DNA of 64,000 nucleotides from Chryseobacterium indologenes. Its GTDB lineage: Bacteria; Bacteroidota; Bacteroidia; Flavobacteriales; Weeksellaceae. A program made the position numbers and the translations under genes. Under the pieces are notes generated by a model. That model was not told where the DNA came from. It did not search any database and worked only from the letters and a program-made list of their open reading frames with translations. The stretch is taken from contig NZ_CP074372.1 of NCBI RefSeq assembly GCF_018362995.1, positions 4,836,001 to 4,900,000 on the forward strand. The letters are read 5' to 3'. Below, piece after piece: positions 34,559 through 44,056 of the stretch (the stretch's first letter is position 1; the number at the start of each line of letters is the position of its first letter).

Positions 34559-36001
34559 CTAAAGAGCTAACTTAAACGGTCCTTCAAAAGTTGTTTCAAA
34601 TGAATCTACCAGTTTTCCTTTCTCATCAAAGACTCCGATGACCATATTTTGTTTTGAGAACTTAATGTTTTCTTCAGGAAAGGAAATGTTAATGTTTCCT
34701 TTCAGGATCTGGTCTCCTTTCAAGATGATTTTTTCAGAACCGAAATACGTGATTTCTGCATTCGATGGAGTGATAACTTTGATATTTAGGATCTTTTTCT
34801 CATTAGATTTATTCAGAAGCGTGTAAATAAAGGTATTGGTGATTTTACCGTTTTTAACGAAAAATGTAGAGCCCGCTGGTTTGATGAACTTAGCTTCCAT
34901 AGAACCACGGTCGTACATTAAAAATCCAAGGAATCCAATCAGCAATGCCAGAATAACGGTTGTCGCTTTCATTCTCGGAGTAAATCTGAATTTCTCGCTG
35001 TTTTCAATTTCTGATTCTGTAGCATAACGCACCAATCCTTTAGGTAAACCTACCTTTTCCATTACTTCATCACAGGCATCAATACAGGCTGTACAATTCA
35101 CACACTCCAGTTGCTGCCCGTTTCTGATGTCGATTCCTGTAGGACAGACAACAACGCATTGGTTACAATCTATACAATCTCCTTTGCCGGCCGCTTTTCT
35201 GTCTTCATTATTTCTCCATTTTGAACGGCCTTCCCCTCTTTTAAAATCGTAATATACGTTGATTGTCTGTTTATCAATTAAAACACCCTGAAGCCTTCCG
35301 TAAGGACAAACCAGCGTACATACCTGCTCACGAAGCCATGCAAAAACAAAATAGAAAGTCATCGTGAAAAAGATCATTGTAATGAACTTTAAAGGATGTT
35401 CCGAAGGTCCTTCCAGCATAATCTGGAAAACCTGTTCATAGCCTACAATATACATAAACATGAAAGTAGATATGATCAGAGAAATCAAAATAAATACGGA
35501 CCATTTCGTCACTCTTTTTCGGATCTTCTCGGCATCCCATTCCTGTCTGTCGAGTTTCATCTGCTTATTTCGGTCTCCTTCGATCCAATATTCTATTTTA
35601 CGGAAAACCATTTCCATAAAAAGGGTTTGAGGGCAAAGCCAGCCACAGAATATTCTTCCGAAAACCACGGTAAATAACATTACAAAAATAACAGAAGTTA
35701 CCGCGCCTAATGCAAGGATAAAAAAGTCCTGCAGGTAGAAAGGCTGTCCGAGTATAAAGAATTTCCTGTCGATAACATTGATGAGCAGAAAAGGATTATT
35801 GTTGATCTTTACAAAAGGCAGTCCGAAAAATAATGCAAGAAGAAGATAGCTGGTGTAATTTCTGTAATTGGTGTATTTTCCTTTAGGCTTTCTGGGGAAT
35901 ATCCACTTCCTTTTTCCGGTTTCATCCATTGTTCCCACTGAATTTCGGAAATCTTCATTTTCAATTTCTAAAGATTTGATATTGTTGGACTCTGCGCTCA
36001 T
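34559..36001 (-). CDS. ccoG: Cytochrome c oxidase accessory protein CcoG
   Basis: This 480-residue polyferredoxin-like membrane protein (RdxA/FixG) reduces copper for delivery to cbb3-type oxidase. It has an N-terminal TM helix, then iron-sulfur cysteine clusters: CGWLCPQ near residue 115, CTLVCPYGRLQGV near 230, and CIDCNQCVVVCPTGI with CVNCTACIDAC near 275-310. Further TM segments and a C-terminal domain (GSTFFVKNGKITNTFIYTLLNKS) follow, the usual FixG C-terminal Ig-like region. In many genomes it follows ccoNOP; here no oxidase subunit gene is in the window. Confidence 0.94.
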   Translation of the reverse strand: MSAESNNIKSLEIENEDFRNSVGTMDETGKRKWIFPRKPKGKYTNYRNYTSYLLLALFFGLPFVKINNNPFLLINVIDRKFFILGQPFYLQDFFILALGAVTSVIFVMLFTVVFGRIFCGWLCPQTLFMEMVFRKIEYWIEGDRNKQMKLDRQEWDAEKIRKRVTKWSVFILISLIISTFMFMYIVGYEQVFQIMLEGPSEHPLKFITMIFFTMTFYFVFAWLREQVCTLVCPYGRLQGVLIDKQTINVYYDFKRGEGRSKWRNNEDRKAAGKGDCIDCNQCVVVCPTGIDIRNGQQLECVNCTACIDACDEVMEKVGLPKGLVRYATESEIENSEKFRFTPRMKATTVILALLIGFLGFLMYDRGSMEAKFIKPAGSTFFVKNGKITNTFIYTLLNKSNEKKILNIKVITPSNAEITYFGSEKIILKGDQILKGNINISFPEENIKFSKQNMVIGVFDEKGKLVDSFETTFEGPFKLAL

Positions 36002-36257
36002 TGTTGTATGCTATAAAAGTATTTTGGTACTATTTTCAACAGGATAACCTCTTTTTTTGAATTGATTTTTTATTGAAAAAAAGTGATCGATCCTGTTACT
36101 GCAAAGCTCCGGATTATATCCTTTTACTACTAATATGATCTACTTCAAAAATAGGACAATTGGGACATTTTGTATTTATGGTTTTTATTGTATCAAAACG
36201 GGAATATATTTTGAAACCTGAAGGCCATATTGTAAATTGCGGGTTTAAAAATGAAGC

Positions 36258-37151
36258 ATGAAGAATATCTTTAAAATAGGCATGATTGGTTTGGTTTTCG
36301 CATTGGTAAACTGTCAATCAGTAAATTATAGTAAAATGTTTTATGAAGGAGTAAAACCGGAAAGGGTTTCCGATACGTTCAGTTTCACAGAAGGGCCATC
36401 AGCAGATAAAGAAGGAAATGTTTACTTTACCGATCAACCCAATGATAAGATCTATTATTGGGACTGGAAAAGCAATACAGTAACAGAATTCTTAGACAAG
36501 ACGGGAAGGGCAAACGGAACGCACTTTGATAAAGACGGGTATTTGATTACCTGTTCAGATGATCAGGGAGAAATCTGGAAAATTTCCAAAGACAAAAAAG
36601 TAGAAGTTCTGCTTAAAGGTTTTGAAGGGAAAAGGTTCAACGGTCCCAATGATGTATGGAATGATGAAGCCGGAGGAATGTACTTTACCGATCCGTTGTA
36701 TGAAAGAGATTACTGGATCGGTTTTAAACAGGAACTGCCACACAAAAGCCTTTATTATAGAGATAAATCAGGGAAAGTTACCAAGCTGGATACATTTACC
36801 CAGCCGAATGGAATTGTAGGCAGTGAAAAACTGAAAAAATTATACCTTTCTGATATTGATGCCGGAAAAACCTATGTATATGACATATTGGGTGAAGGAA
36901 AACTGTCTGAAAAAAGACTTTTCTGTGAAATGGGCTCAGACGGAATGGAGTTAGATAAGCATGGTAATCTTTACCTTACAGGAGATGGAGTACATGTTTT
37001 TAACCGTTCAGGAAAGAAAATTTACCATATTCCTATCCCTGAAAAGTGGACTTCCAATGTAACTTTTGGTGGAGAAAATAATGATATACTTTTCATTACC
37101 GCTTCAAAATCTGTATATACTTTTCCTACAAGGGTAAGGGGGATCAAATAA
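36258..37151 (+). CDS. SMP-30/gluconolactonase/LRE-like lipoprotein
   Basis: The 297-residue protein has a lipoprotein signal (MKNIFKIGMIGLVFALVNC, Cys about 19). A six-bladed propeller of the SMP-30/gluconolactonase/LRE-like type follows: FTEGPSADKEGNVYFTDQ near residue 47, NGPNDVWNDEAGGMYFTDP near 125, and QPNGIVGSEKLKKLYLSD near 181. The metal ligands in the family (Glu, Asn, Asp) are present in these motifs. Such enzymes hydrolyse sugar lactones or related esters; substrate is unknown. It is a single gene between repeats, on the plus strand. Confidence 0.88.
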   Translation: MKNIFKIGMIGLVFALVNCQSVNYSKMFYEGVKPERVSDTFSFTEGPSADKEGNVYFTDQPNDKIYYWDWKSNTVTEFLDKTGRANGTHFDKDGYLITCSDDQGEIWKISKDKKVEVLLKGFEGKRFNGPNDVWNDEAGGMYFTDPLYERDYWIGFKQELPHKSLYYRDKSGKVTKLDTFTQPNGIVGSEKLKKLYLSDIDAGKTYVYDILGEGKLSEKRLFCEMGSDGMELDKHGNLYLTGDGVHVFNRSGKKIYHIPIPEKWTSNVTFGGENNDILFITASKSVYTFPTRVRGIK

Positions 37152-37155
37152 TTTT

Positions 37156-37250
37156 TGTGTCATTGCGAGGAGCATAGCGACGAAGCAATCTCTTTTCATT
37201 AAATATGATTATAAATATGAGATTGCTTCACTTCGTTCGCAATGACAATA
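37156..37250. repeat. Dispersed palindromic element (GTCATTGCGAGGAGC family)
   Basis: The left arm GTCATTGCGAGGAGCATAGC and GAAGCAATCTC is repeated in reverse (GAGATTGCTTC, then GTTCGCAATGAC). It sits between the convergent SMP-30 and helicase genes. It is one member of a family seen also at 761, 38720 and 62607. Confidence 0.8.
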
Positions 37251-37268
37251 GAGTATTGAGTGGAGGGT

Positions 37269-38576
37269 TTAGTAAGCAACCTCCATTTTTACTTTCTTTC
37301 CTTTCAGTTTTTCGTTTTGCAGCTTTCTTAAAACAGCATTGACTTTATTTCTGGAAACAGCAACATAGGAAGTGGTATCCTTTACTTCGATCAAACCGAT
37401 ATCTTCTTTCTGAAGTTCTCCTTTTTTGATAAGATATCCCACAACATCCACTTTATTGACCTTATCTTTTTTTCCGGCACTGATATAAATAGTCTGGAAA
37501 GGTGTTTTTTCCGGAACCTTAGTAAATCCGGCAACACTTTCCTCAGGAGTATTATTTTTAATGAATGGGAAATTTTCGTCCTCTGTCATGATCATATATA
37601 CAAAACCTTTGGCATTCATTCTTGCAGTACGTCCGTTTCTATGAATGAAGGCATCTTCTTTTGGTGGAAGCTGATAATGTACAATAGATTCTACCTCCGG
37701 AACATCAAGTCCACGGGCAGCAAGATCTGTAGTAATAAGAATTCTGGCAGAATCATTTCTGAATTTCAGCAATGCACGTTCTCTTTCATCCTGTTCCATA
37801 CCGCCATGGAAGGTTTCTCTGTCGATTCCCATCTGATAAAGGAGTTCAGAAATTCTGTCAACAGCTTCACGGTGGTTACAGAAGATAAGCGTTCTTTTAT
37901 TTCCTATTTTGCAGATTAAATTAAACAAAGTATCAAGTTTTTCCTCAGAGATTGTCATTACTTTTCGCAATTGAATATCTGGTTTTACTTCACTTAGTTT
38001 TAAAAAGTCGATTGTTTTTTCATTTTTAAGACCTGTAAACAATGGAATTTCATCCATTGCAGTGGCTGAAGTTAAAATTCTTTGTGAAAGTCCTTTTAAT
38101 GAGCCTGCAATAAACTCCATATCTTCATGGAAACCTAATTCCAGTGCTTTATCGAATTCATCAAGAACGAGGGTTTTAATCGTTTTCGGATCGAAATTAT
38201 TATTTCTCACATGGTAAGCAACTCTTCCCGGAGTTCCTATTAATACTGCAGGAGCTTCAATTAAATTGTTAACCTCAATCTTTTTGTCGTGTCCGCCGTA
38301 ACAAACAGATACTTTATAATCTGTTCCCATTGCTTTGAAAACCTGTTCAATCTGTAAAGCCAATTCTCTGGCCGGAACCAATATTAATGCCTGAACTCCC
38401 TGAACATTTTTTTTCAGATTCCGAAGAACCGGGAATAAAAAAGCAAGAGTCTTTCCAGATCCTGTAGGAGAGAGTAAAACAATGTCTGTATTGTTTTCTG
38501 ACGCATTATAAGTAGATTTCTGCATCTGATTCATATCCTGAATCTGCAGCTTCTGATAGATTGATTGTAGTTCCAT
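37269..38576 (-). CDS. DEAD-box RNA helicase, DbpA-like
   Basis: The 435-residue protein is a DEAD-box helicase with the Q motif region, Walker A SPTGSGKT, the DEAD-type box VLDEFD, SAT motif ILTSATA, and the second RecA domain (IFCNHREAVDRISELL, HGGMEQDERERALLKF, ITTDLAARGLDVPEV, HRNGRTAR). The box here is DEFD rather than DEAD. The C-terminal 70 residues (VGYLIKKGELQKEDIGLIEV, VAVSRNKVNAVLRKL) form the DbpA RNA-binding domain that recognises 23S rRNA hairpin 92, so a role in 50S assembly is likely. No operon partner. It is a single minus-strand gene flanked by repeats. Confidence 0.93.
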   Translation of the reverse strand: MELQSIYQKLQIQDMNQMQKSTYNASENNTDIVLLSPTGSGKTLAFLFPVLRNLKKNVQGVQALILVPARELALQIEQVFKAMGTDYKVSVCYGGHDKKIEVNNLIEAPAVLIGTPGRVAYHVRNNNFDPKTIKTLVLDEFDKALELGFHEDMEFIAGSLKGLSQRILTSATAMDEIPLFTGLKNEKTIDFLKLSEVKPDIQLRKVMTISEEKLDTLFNLICKIGNKRTLIFCNHREAVDRISELLYQMGIDRETFHGGMEQDERERALLKFRNDSARILITTDLAARGLDVPEVESIVHYQLPPKEDAFIHRNGRTARMNAKGFVYMIMTEDENFPFIKNNTPEESVAGFTKVPEKTPFQTIYISAGKKDKVNKVDVVGYLIKKGELQKEDIGLIEVKDTTSYVAVSRNKVNAVLRKLQNEKLKGKKVKMEVAY

Positions 38577-38720
38577 GGTGCAAAGGTAGTGAATTTAAGC
38601 GGGTGCTGCGTGGGAGAGTTTGAGGGTTTGAGAGTTCTGGAGTGATAGCATTTTAGGGTTTGAGAGTTTGAGTGGGATAGGGAAGTGCAGCTCTTCTTTA
38701 ATTGTTATTGTTTTAATTCT
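38577..38720. repeat. G-rich direct repeats upstream of the helicase
   Basis: The words GGGTTTGAGAGTT occur at least twice exactly (38628 region and 38655 region) within a low-complexity G/T stretch. No ORF is supported here. Confidence 0.5.
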
Positions 38721-38902
38721 GGGTTACTGTCATTCTGAATGAAGCGTAGCGAAATGAAGAATCTCATTTTGTCCACCATTAGTTATAGTGCTTCGTAAAT
38801 TACGTTTGTAAACTTTAAGTTTATGCTCAGCATGACAGCGAATATTTCTTCATTCTAAATTTAAAACAGTTAGTATTAGATATGTCATGCTGAGCGAAGC
38901 CA
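38720..38902. repeat. Cluster of GTCATTC/GTCATGC palindromic repeat fragments
   Basis: Three family fragments lie together: GTCATTCTGAATGAAGCG near 38729, GCTCAGCATGACAGCG near 38824 and TGTCATGCTGAGCGAAGCC near 38883, in alternating orientation. Confidence 0.7.
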
Positions 38903-38969
38903 AAGTATTATTTTAATCAAAATATTGATTTTTAAATATATAAGTTAAATATTAACACGCTGAAACCTG

Positions 38970-39000
38970 TTGTTTATCTCAAATAAAATCCCTATCTTTG
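38970..39000 (+). promoter_or_regulatory. Promoter of rpsA
   Basis: TTG (38970-38972), 20-nt spacer, TATCTTTG (38993-39000): a close match to the Bacteroidota consensus. The transcript would begin near 39006, leaving a leader of about 117 nt. The leader contains a CACCC/GGGTG hairpin (39001-39017) and GGTTTGA/TCAAACC (39021-39027 with 39078-39084), a possible S1 feedback site. Confidence 0.7.
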
Positions 39001-39122
39001 CACCCACTTTTGGGGTGAAAAGGTTTGATGGGTAAATTACTTAAAATTAATTACTTCCGTATTTTTTAATCCGCATTTATTCAAACCGTTAAAAAAGAAG
39101 GAATACAAATTTTTATTAGAAA

Positions 39123-40913
39123 ATGTCAAAAGAGACAAATTCAGCAGAGGTTTTATTAAACCAAAACGTAGCACCAGAACAATTTGATTGGGATTCTTTC
39201 GAATCAGGTCTTGATGCAGATGCGAGAAAAGAAAAAAGCGATTTAGAAGAAATCTATAACGGATCTCTTAACAGCCTGAACGATAATGACGTTTTAGTTG
39301 GTAGAGTTGTAAGATTAACTGACAAAGAAGCTATCGTAGACATCAACTTCAAATCTGAAGGTGTTATTTCTCTTAACGAATTCCGTTACAACCAAGGCCT
39401 GAAAGTAGGTGACGAGGTAGAAGTAATGGTTGACAAGAGAGAAGACAAAACTGGTCAGTTACAATTATCTCACAGAAAAGCTAGAACACTTAAAGCTTGG
39501 GATAAAGTAAACGAACTTCACGAAACTGGAGAAATCGTTAACGGTTTTGTTAAATCAAGAACTAAAGGTGGTATGATCGTTGACGTTCACGGAATCGAAG
39601 CATTCTTACCTGGTTCTCAAATTGACGTTAAGCCAATTAAAGATTACGATCAGTTCGTAGGAAAAACTATGGAGTTCAAAGTTGTGAAAATCAACCCTGA
39701 GTTCAAAAACGTAGTTGTATCTCACAAAGCATTGATCGAAGCAGATATCGAAGGTCAGAAAAAAGAAATCATCGCTCAGCTTGAAAAAGGTCAGGTTCTT
39801 GAAGGTACTGTTAAGAATATTACTTCTTACGGTGTATTCATTGACTTAGGAGGTGTTGATGGATTGATCCACATTACAGACCTTTCTTGGTCTAGAGTGA
39901 ACCACCCATCTGAAATCCTAGAGGACGGACAGACTGTAAAAGTTGTAATCCTTGATTTCGATGATGAGAAAACAAGAATCCAGTTAGGTATGAAGCAATT
40001 AGAAGCTCATCCTTGGGATGCTCTTTCTGCTGACTTGAAAGTAGGTGATAAAGTAAAAGGAAAAGTAGTAGTTCTTGCTGACTATGGTGCATTCGTAGAA
40101 ATCGCTCCAGGTGTAGAAGGATTAATCCACGTTTCTGAAATGTCTTGGTCTACTCACTTAAGATCTGCTGGAGATTTCGTAAAAGTAGGTGATGAAGTAG
40201 AAGCTGAAGTATTAACTTTAGATAGAGAAGAAAGAAAAATTTCTCTTGGTATCAAGCAATTGTCTAAAGATCCATGGGAAAACATCGAAGCTAAGTATCC
40301 GGTAGGATCTCAGCATGTAGGAACTGTAAGAAACTTCACTAACTTTGGTGTATTCGTAGAGTTAGAAGAAGGTATCGACGGATTAATCTACATCTCTGAT
40401 CTTTCTTGGACTAAGAAAATCAAGCACCCATCTGAGTTCTGCGCAGTAGGTGATAAATTAGACGTTGTAGTTCTTGAATTAGATATCCAGGCTAGAAGAT
40501 TATCTCTAGGTCACAAGCAATTGACTGAGAATCCATGGGATAAATTCGAAACTAAATATGCTGAAGGAACTATCCACGCTGGTAAAGCTGTAGAAGTTCA
40601 CGATAAAGGAGCTTCTGTTCAATTCGAAGATGCTGAAGTAGAAGCATTCTGCCCTTCAAGATTATTAGAGAAAGAAGATGGATCTAAAATCAAAAAAGGT
40701 GAAGAAGCTCAATTCAAAGTAATCGAATTCAACAAAGAATTCAAGAGAGTAGTAGTATCTCACACAGGTATCTTCAGAGACGAAGAAAAGAAAAACGTTA
40801 AAGAATCTTCTTCTAGAAACGTATCTTCTTCTTCAAACAACGAAGAAAGATCTACTCTTGGAGACATCGATGCATTAGCAGAGTTGAAAAGAAAAATGGA
40901 AGAAGGTAAATAA
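39123..40913 (+). CDS. rpsA: 30S ribosomal protein S1
   Basis: The 596-residue protein has repeated S1 RNA-binding domains (for example DVLVGRVVRLTDKEAIVDINFKSEG, VLEGTVKNITSYGVFIDLGGVDGLIHITDLSW, VKGKVVVLADYGAFVEIAPGVEGLIHVSEMSW, HVGTVRNFTNFGVFVELEEGIDGLIYISDLSW). Domain spacing of about 85 residues and the LGMKQL and LGHKQL ends are typical. S1 helps recruit mRNA to the ribosome; this matters where SD sequences are absent, as here. A serine-rich, charged tail (KESSSRNVSSSSNNEERSTLG) closes it. Single-gene unit with its own promoter and terminator. Confidence 0.97.
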   Translation: MSKETNSAEVLLNQNVAPEQFDWDSFESGLDADARKEKSDLEEIYNGSLNSLNDNDVLVGRVVRLTDKEAIVDINFKSEGVISLNEFRYNQGLKVGDEVEVMVDKREDKTGQLQLSHRKARTLKAWDKVNELHETGEIVNGFVKSRTKGGMIVDVHGIEAFLPGSQIDVKPIKDYDQFVGKTMEFKVVKINPEFKNVVVSHKALIEADIEGQKKEIIAQLEKGQVLEGTVKNITSYGVFIDLGGVDGLIHITDLSWSRVNHPSEILEDGQTVKVVILDFDDEKTRIQLGMKQLEAHPWDALSADLKVGDKVKGKVVVLADYGAFVEIAPGVEGLIHVSEMSWSTHLRSAGDFVKVGDEVEAEVLTLDREERKISLGIKQLSKDPWENIEAKYPVGSQHVGTVRNFTNFGVFVELEEGIDGLIYISDLSWTKKIKHPSEFCAVGDKLDVVVLELDIQARRLSLGHKQLTENPWDKFETKYAEGTIHAGKAVEVHDKGASVQFEDAEVEAFCPSRLLEKEDGSKIKKGEEAQFKVIEFNKEFKRVVVSHTGIFRDEEKKNVKESSSRNVSSSSNNEERSTLGDIDALAELKRKMEEGK

Positions 40914-40937
40914 TCTTTGAACCATTGATATATAAGG

Positions 40938-40964
40938 AGCCGCTCATTTGAGCGGCTTTTTTTT
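40938..40964 (+). terminator. Terminator of rpsA
   Basis: Nine-bp GC-rich stem AGCCGCTCA (40938-40946) with TGAGCGGCT (40949-40957), then eight T. Confidence 0.92.
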
Positions 40965-41298
40965 ATCTCTATACCAATATGAAAAGTAAAAATATGATTA
41001 AAGAAAAGGGTAGATAATATAGCTTTTTCAAAAAATAGTAACATAAAATAAAAATAGATAATCATTGAAAATATTACAGTGATGTGTGATTTATATAATG
41101 AAATAATTAAATCGTAATGATTTAAAAATAAGATAAATACAATGTGATAGGCATAAATTTATGATGAGGTTCTCCTTATTGAGAAATATGTAAAATAATA
41201 TTAATCTGATGATTTTTAATTTATTCATTTATGTTTTTGTTTTTAATAAAAAAAATATGAAAGTTATGTGAATTATTTGTAGATTAGCGCCTTTAATA
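40965..41298. other. AT-rich intergenic region upstream of the M36 protease
   Basis: No gene, repeat or strong promoter is visible in this ~330-bp stretch apart from a possible -7-like TTATTTG near 41273. The protease gene's promoter must lie here. Confidence 0.4.
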
Positions 41299-43932
41299 AT
41301 GGATATGAAAAACAAAGCTTTACCTCTTTTATTTGCGGTATTTTCTGCATTTCCAACAGTATTGTTTGGACAGGATAATGAAAAACTGATTAAGGATTAT
41401 ATTTCTCAAAATAAGATTAGAGAATATAAAAAGTCTGCTCTTAATAATATCATTGTTGATATTGTAGATCCTTCAAAATCCTTAAATGGTAATGTTGTGA
41501 AATTTTTACAGACTTATAATAGTTTACCAATTTACAGTTCTGTAGGAACAGCATTGATCAAGGACAATAAAATTGTTTATTATACAGATAATTTTATAAA
41601 AGATTATACTGCATCTACATCCGGTACAGCTGCTATTAGTAAAAGCACAGCGCTTCAAAAAATTGCTGAAGACCTGAAAAATCCTGATATTGCAAATTTT
41701 ACGATTCTTGAATATCTTGAAAAGACTCAAAAAAAAGCCACATCAGCCAATCAAAGACTTGTATATACTAACGACGAGAGCGGAAACTTACGCTTGGCTT
41801 ATGAATATACCTTAACGGAACCAAAAACTCCGAATTACTGGAATATTTTAGTAGATGCCAACAATGGAAATATCCTGTTAAAAAATAATCTGACTTTATC
41901 TTGTAATTTCCATCATGATGCTTATAGCTCAGATGCTGAATATGGCCATGCTGATCATTTTGAAAATACCCTAATGGGCCCCAAAAATAATGTAGCACAG
42001 AATAATATTCCGTTACTTTTACCGGATAATGCATCCTATAACGTGTTTCCATTGCCAATTGAAGCACCTACTTTTGGTTCAAGATCAATCATTACTAATC
42101 CTTGGATCCTGAGTGCTTCTCCTGAAGGATGGCATTCTGACGGAACCAATCATTATACGGTTACAAGAGGAAATAATGTTTTTGCCTATGAAGACGCTGC
42201 AGGAACAGCTTTAACAGCGCCTGATTATCTTACAGGAGCTCCGGCAGATGGTGGGGCTACAAGAAATTTTGATTTCCCTTTTAATATCAATGAAACTCCT
42301 TTAAATAACAGGAATGCTGCCATTACGAATTTATTTTATCTGAATAATAGAATTCATGATGTTTTCTACAAATTTGGATTTACAGAATCTGCCAGAAACT
42401 TCCAGCAGAATAATTTTGGTAATGGACCTGTAGGAGGAGATGATGATTCTGTATATGCAGAGGCGCAGGATGGAAGCGGATTAAATAATGCCAATTTCTC
42501 TTCAGGGCAGGATGGTTATAATGGTAAAATGCAGATGTACCTTTGGTCTCCGGTAGGAAGAGTATTTTATTATAATGCACCAAGTACTGCTATTTCCCGT
42601 ACACCGGGAGCAGGAACTGCGCAATTTGGTAATCCACTACCTATGAGCGGTATTACAGGAGATGTAGCACTCTCATCAGTTTTGGATGGTTGTACAGCTT
42701 TGCCTGCAAGTTCATTGACTAATAAAATAGGACTGGTTGAAAGAGGAACATGTTCTTTTGCTGTTAAAGTGAAAAACCTTCAGGATGCCGGGGCTAAAGC
42801 GGCGATTGTTTATAACAACGCAGTGAATGGGGCTACTATAGGTAATATGGCGGGTAACGATCCGACAATTATAATTCCTTCGGTACTTATTAACAATGCA
42901 GAAGGAGAATATATCAAAACTCAAATGGCAGCAAGTACAACAGTAAATGTTACCTTGAAAGGAAATATGACTCCTGATGGAAGTTTTGATAATGGAATCG
43001 TAACTCATGAATATGGTCATGGAATATCCAACAGAATGACAGGTACAGGATACAACTGTCTGAATGCAGGAGTAAGTAAAGAACAAATGGGAGAAGGATG
43101 GTCTGATTTCTTCGCCTTAATGTTGACTAATAAAGCTGGAGACAATGCTACTGTGGCAAGAGGTACAGGTACTTATGCATTAGGTCAGGCGATAACAGGT
43201 GCTGGTATCAGACCTGCAAAATATTCAACAAGTCTTGCAGTTAACGGATTTACATATGGAGATACCAATGGAATGGAATATAATAACGGATCAGCAGTTG
43301 TTCCGGATGTACACTCTATTGGTTTCGTTTGGGCTACTATGTTATGGGATCTTCATTGGAAATATGTTGAAAAATATGGTTATTCTTCGGATGTATTATC
43401 TACAACGCCTAACGGAAGTACAAAAGTATTACAACTGGTAACAGATGCTTTGAAACTTCAGGGATGTAACCCTAGCTTTATTGATGGAAGAAATGCAATA
43501 TTAGCAGCAGAGTTAGCAACTACCGGAGGTGTTGACAAATGTATGATCTGGGGTGTTTTCGCAAGAAGAGGTTTAGGAGTAAGTGCATCTGCAGGAGTGA
43601 AGAATAATATTAATGATCAGATTCAGGACTTTAATGTACCGGAACAGTGTTTATTAGCTACCAATGAAGTGAATGGTGATAAAAATAAAAATATTTCCAT
43701 CTATCCAAACCCTGCTAAAGACGAGTTTTATATCAATTTCCCAAGCAATACTCTTGGAAAAGTAAGTGTAGAACTTTATGATATGTCTGGTAAACTGGTT
43801 TCTTCTGAAGATAAAATTTCGCCGGATGCTAAGAATGCAATTTCTACAAGTAACCTGGTAAACGGAACTTATATGGTGAAAATCAAAGGACTTGGTTTTG
43901 AAGCCGCTTCAAAAGTAATGGTTAAAAAATAA
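41299..43932 (+). CDS. Secreted M36 (fungalysin) metalloprotease with T9SS type A sorting domain
   Basis: The 877-residue protein has a signal peptide (to about residue 23, VLFG), an FTP propeptide domain (about 40-170), then an M36 catalytic domain. The zinc motif HEYGH is at residues 570-574 and the third ligand Glu in GEGWSD is about residue 599. A PA domain is inserted at about 445-540 (GLVERGTCSFAVKVKNLQDAG), typical of the large bacterial forms. The C-terminus has a type A T9SS sorting domain (YPNPAKDEFYINFP, LYDMSGKLV, GTYMVKI). It is probably a secreted broad-range protease for nutrient supply or virulence. ATG 41305 is an alternative start. Confidence 0.93.
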   Translation: MDMKNKALPLLFAVFSAFPTVLFGQDNEKLIKDYISQNKIREYKKSALNNIIVDIVDPSKSLNGNVVKFLQTYNSLPIYSSVGTALIKDNKIVYYTDNFIKDYTASTSGTAAISKSTALQKIAEDLKNPDIANFTILEYLEKTQKKATSANQRLVYTNDESGNLRLAYEYTLTEPKTPNYWNILVDANNGNILLKNNLTLSCNFHHDAYSSDAEYGHADHFENTLMGPKNNVAQNNIPLLLPDNASYNVFPLPIEAPTFGSRSIITNPWILSASPEGWHSDGTNHYTVTRGNNVFAYEDAAGTALTAPDYLTGAPADGGATRNFDFPFNINETPLNNRNAAITNLFYLNNRIHDVFYKFGFTESARNFQQNNFGNGPVGGDDDSVYAEAQDGSGLNNANFSSGQDGYNGKMQMYLWSPVGRVFYYNAPSTAISRTPGAGTAQFGNPLPMSGITGDVALSSVLDGCTALPASSLTNKIGLVERGTCSFAVKVKNLQDAGAKAAIVYNNAVNGATIGNMAGNDPTIIIPSVLINNAEGEYIKTQMAASTTVNVTLKGNMTPDGSFDNGIVTHEYGHGISNRMTGTGYNCLNAGVSKEQMGEGWSDFFALMLTNKAGDNATVARGTGTYALGQAITGAGIRPAKYSTSLAVNGFTYGDTNGMEYNNGSAVVPDVHSIGFVWATMLWDLHWKYVEKYGYSSDVLSTTPNGSTKVLQLVTDALKLQGCNPSFIDGRNAILAAELATTGGVDKCMIWGVFARRGLGVSASAGVKNNINDQIQDFNVPEQCLLATNEVNGDKNKNISIYPNPAKDEFYINFPSNTLGKVSVELYDMSGKLVSSEDKISPDAKNAISTSNLVNGTYMVKIKGLGFEAASKVMVKK

Positions 43933-43950
43933 TTTACTTATATTTAATTT

Positions 43951-43988
43951 CAAAATCGCCACAAGCTTGCTTGTGGCGATTTTGTTTA
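43951..43988 (+). terminator. Terminator of the M36 protease
   Basis: Perfect 16-bp stem: CAAAATCGCCACAAGC (43951-43966) with its complement at 43969-43984, loop TT, then a T-rich tail. Confidence 0.92.
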
Positions 43989-44030
43989 TCTATCATGATA
44001 ACATTTCGGATAGGTTTAATTTATATGTCG

Positions 44031-44038
44031 TAACTTTG
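44031..44038 (+). promoter_or_regulatory. Candidate -7 element of the DMT transporter gene (TAACTTTG)
   Basis: TAACTTTG matches TAnnTTTG, 18 nt before ATG 44057. The -33 TTG is not evident. Confidence 0.4.
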
Positions 44039-44056
44039 CAGGCTGAAAAAAAAATT

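Noticed and set aside
36114..36317. Minus-strand 67-residue frame between ccoG and the SMP-30 gene
   Set aside because: It overlaps the signal peptide region of the SMP-30 gene and shows no domain or codon pattern.
43967..44056. N-terminal extension of the DMT transporter gene
   Set aside because: The extended frame starts inside a perfect 16-bp terminator; ATG 44057 gives the normal family start.
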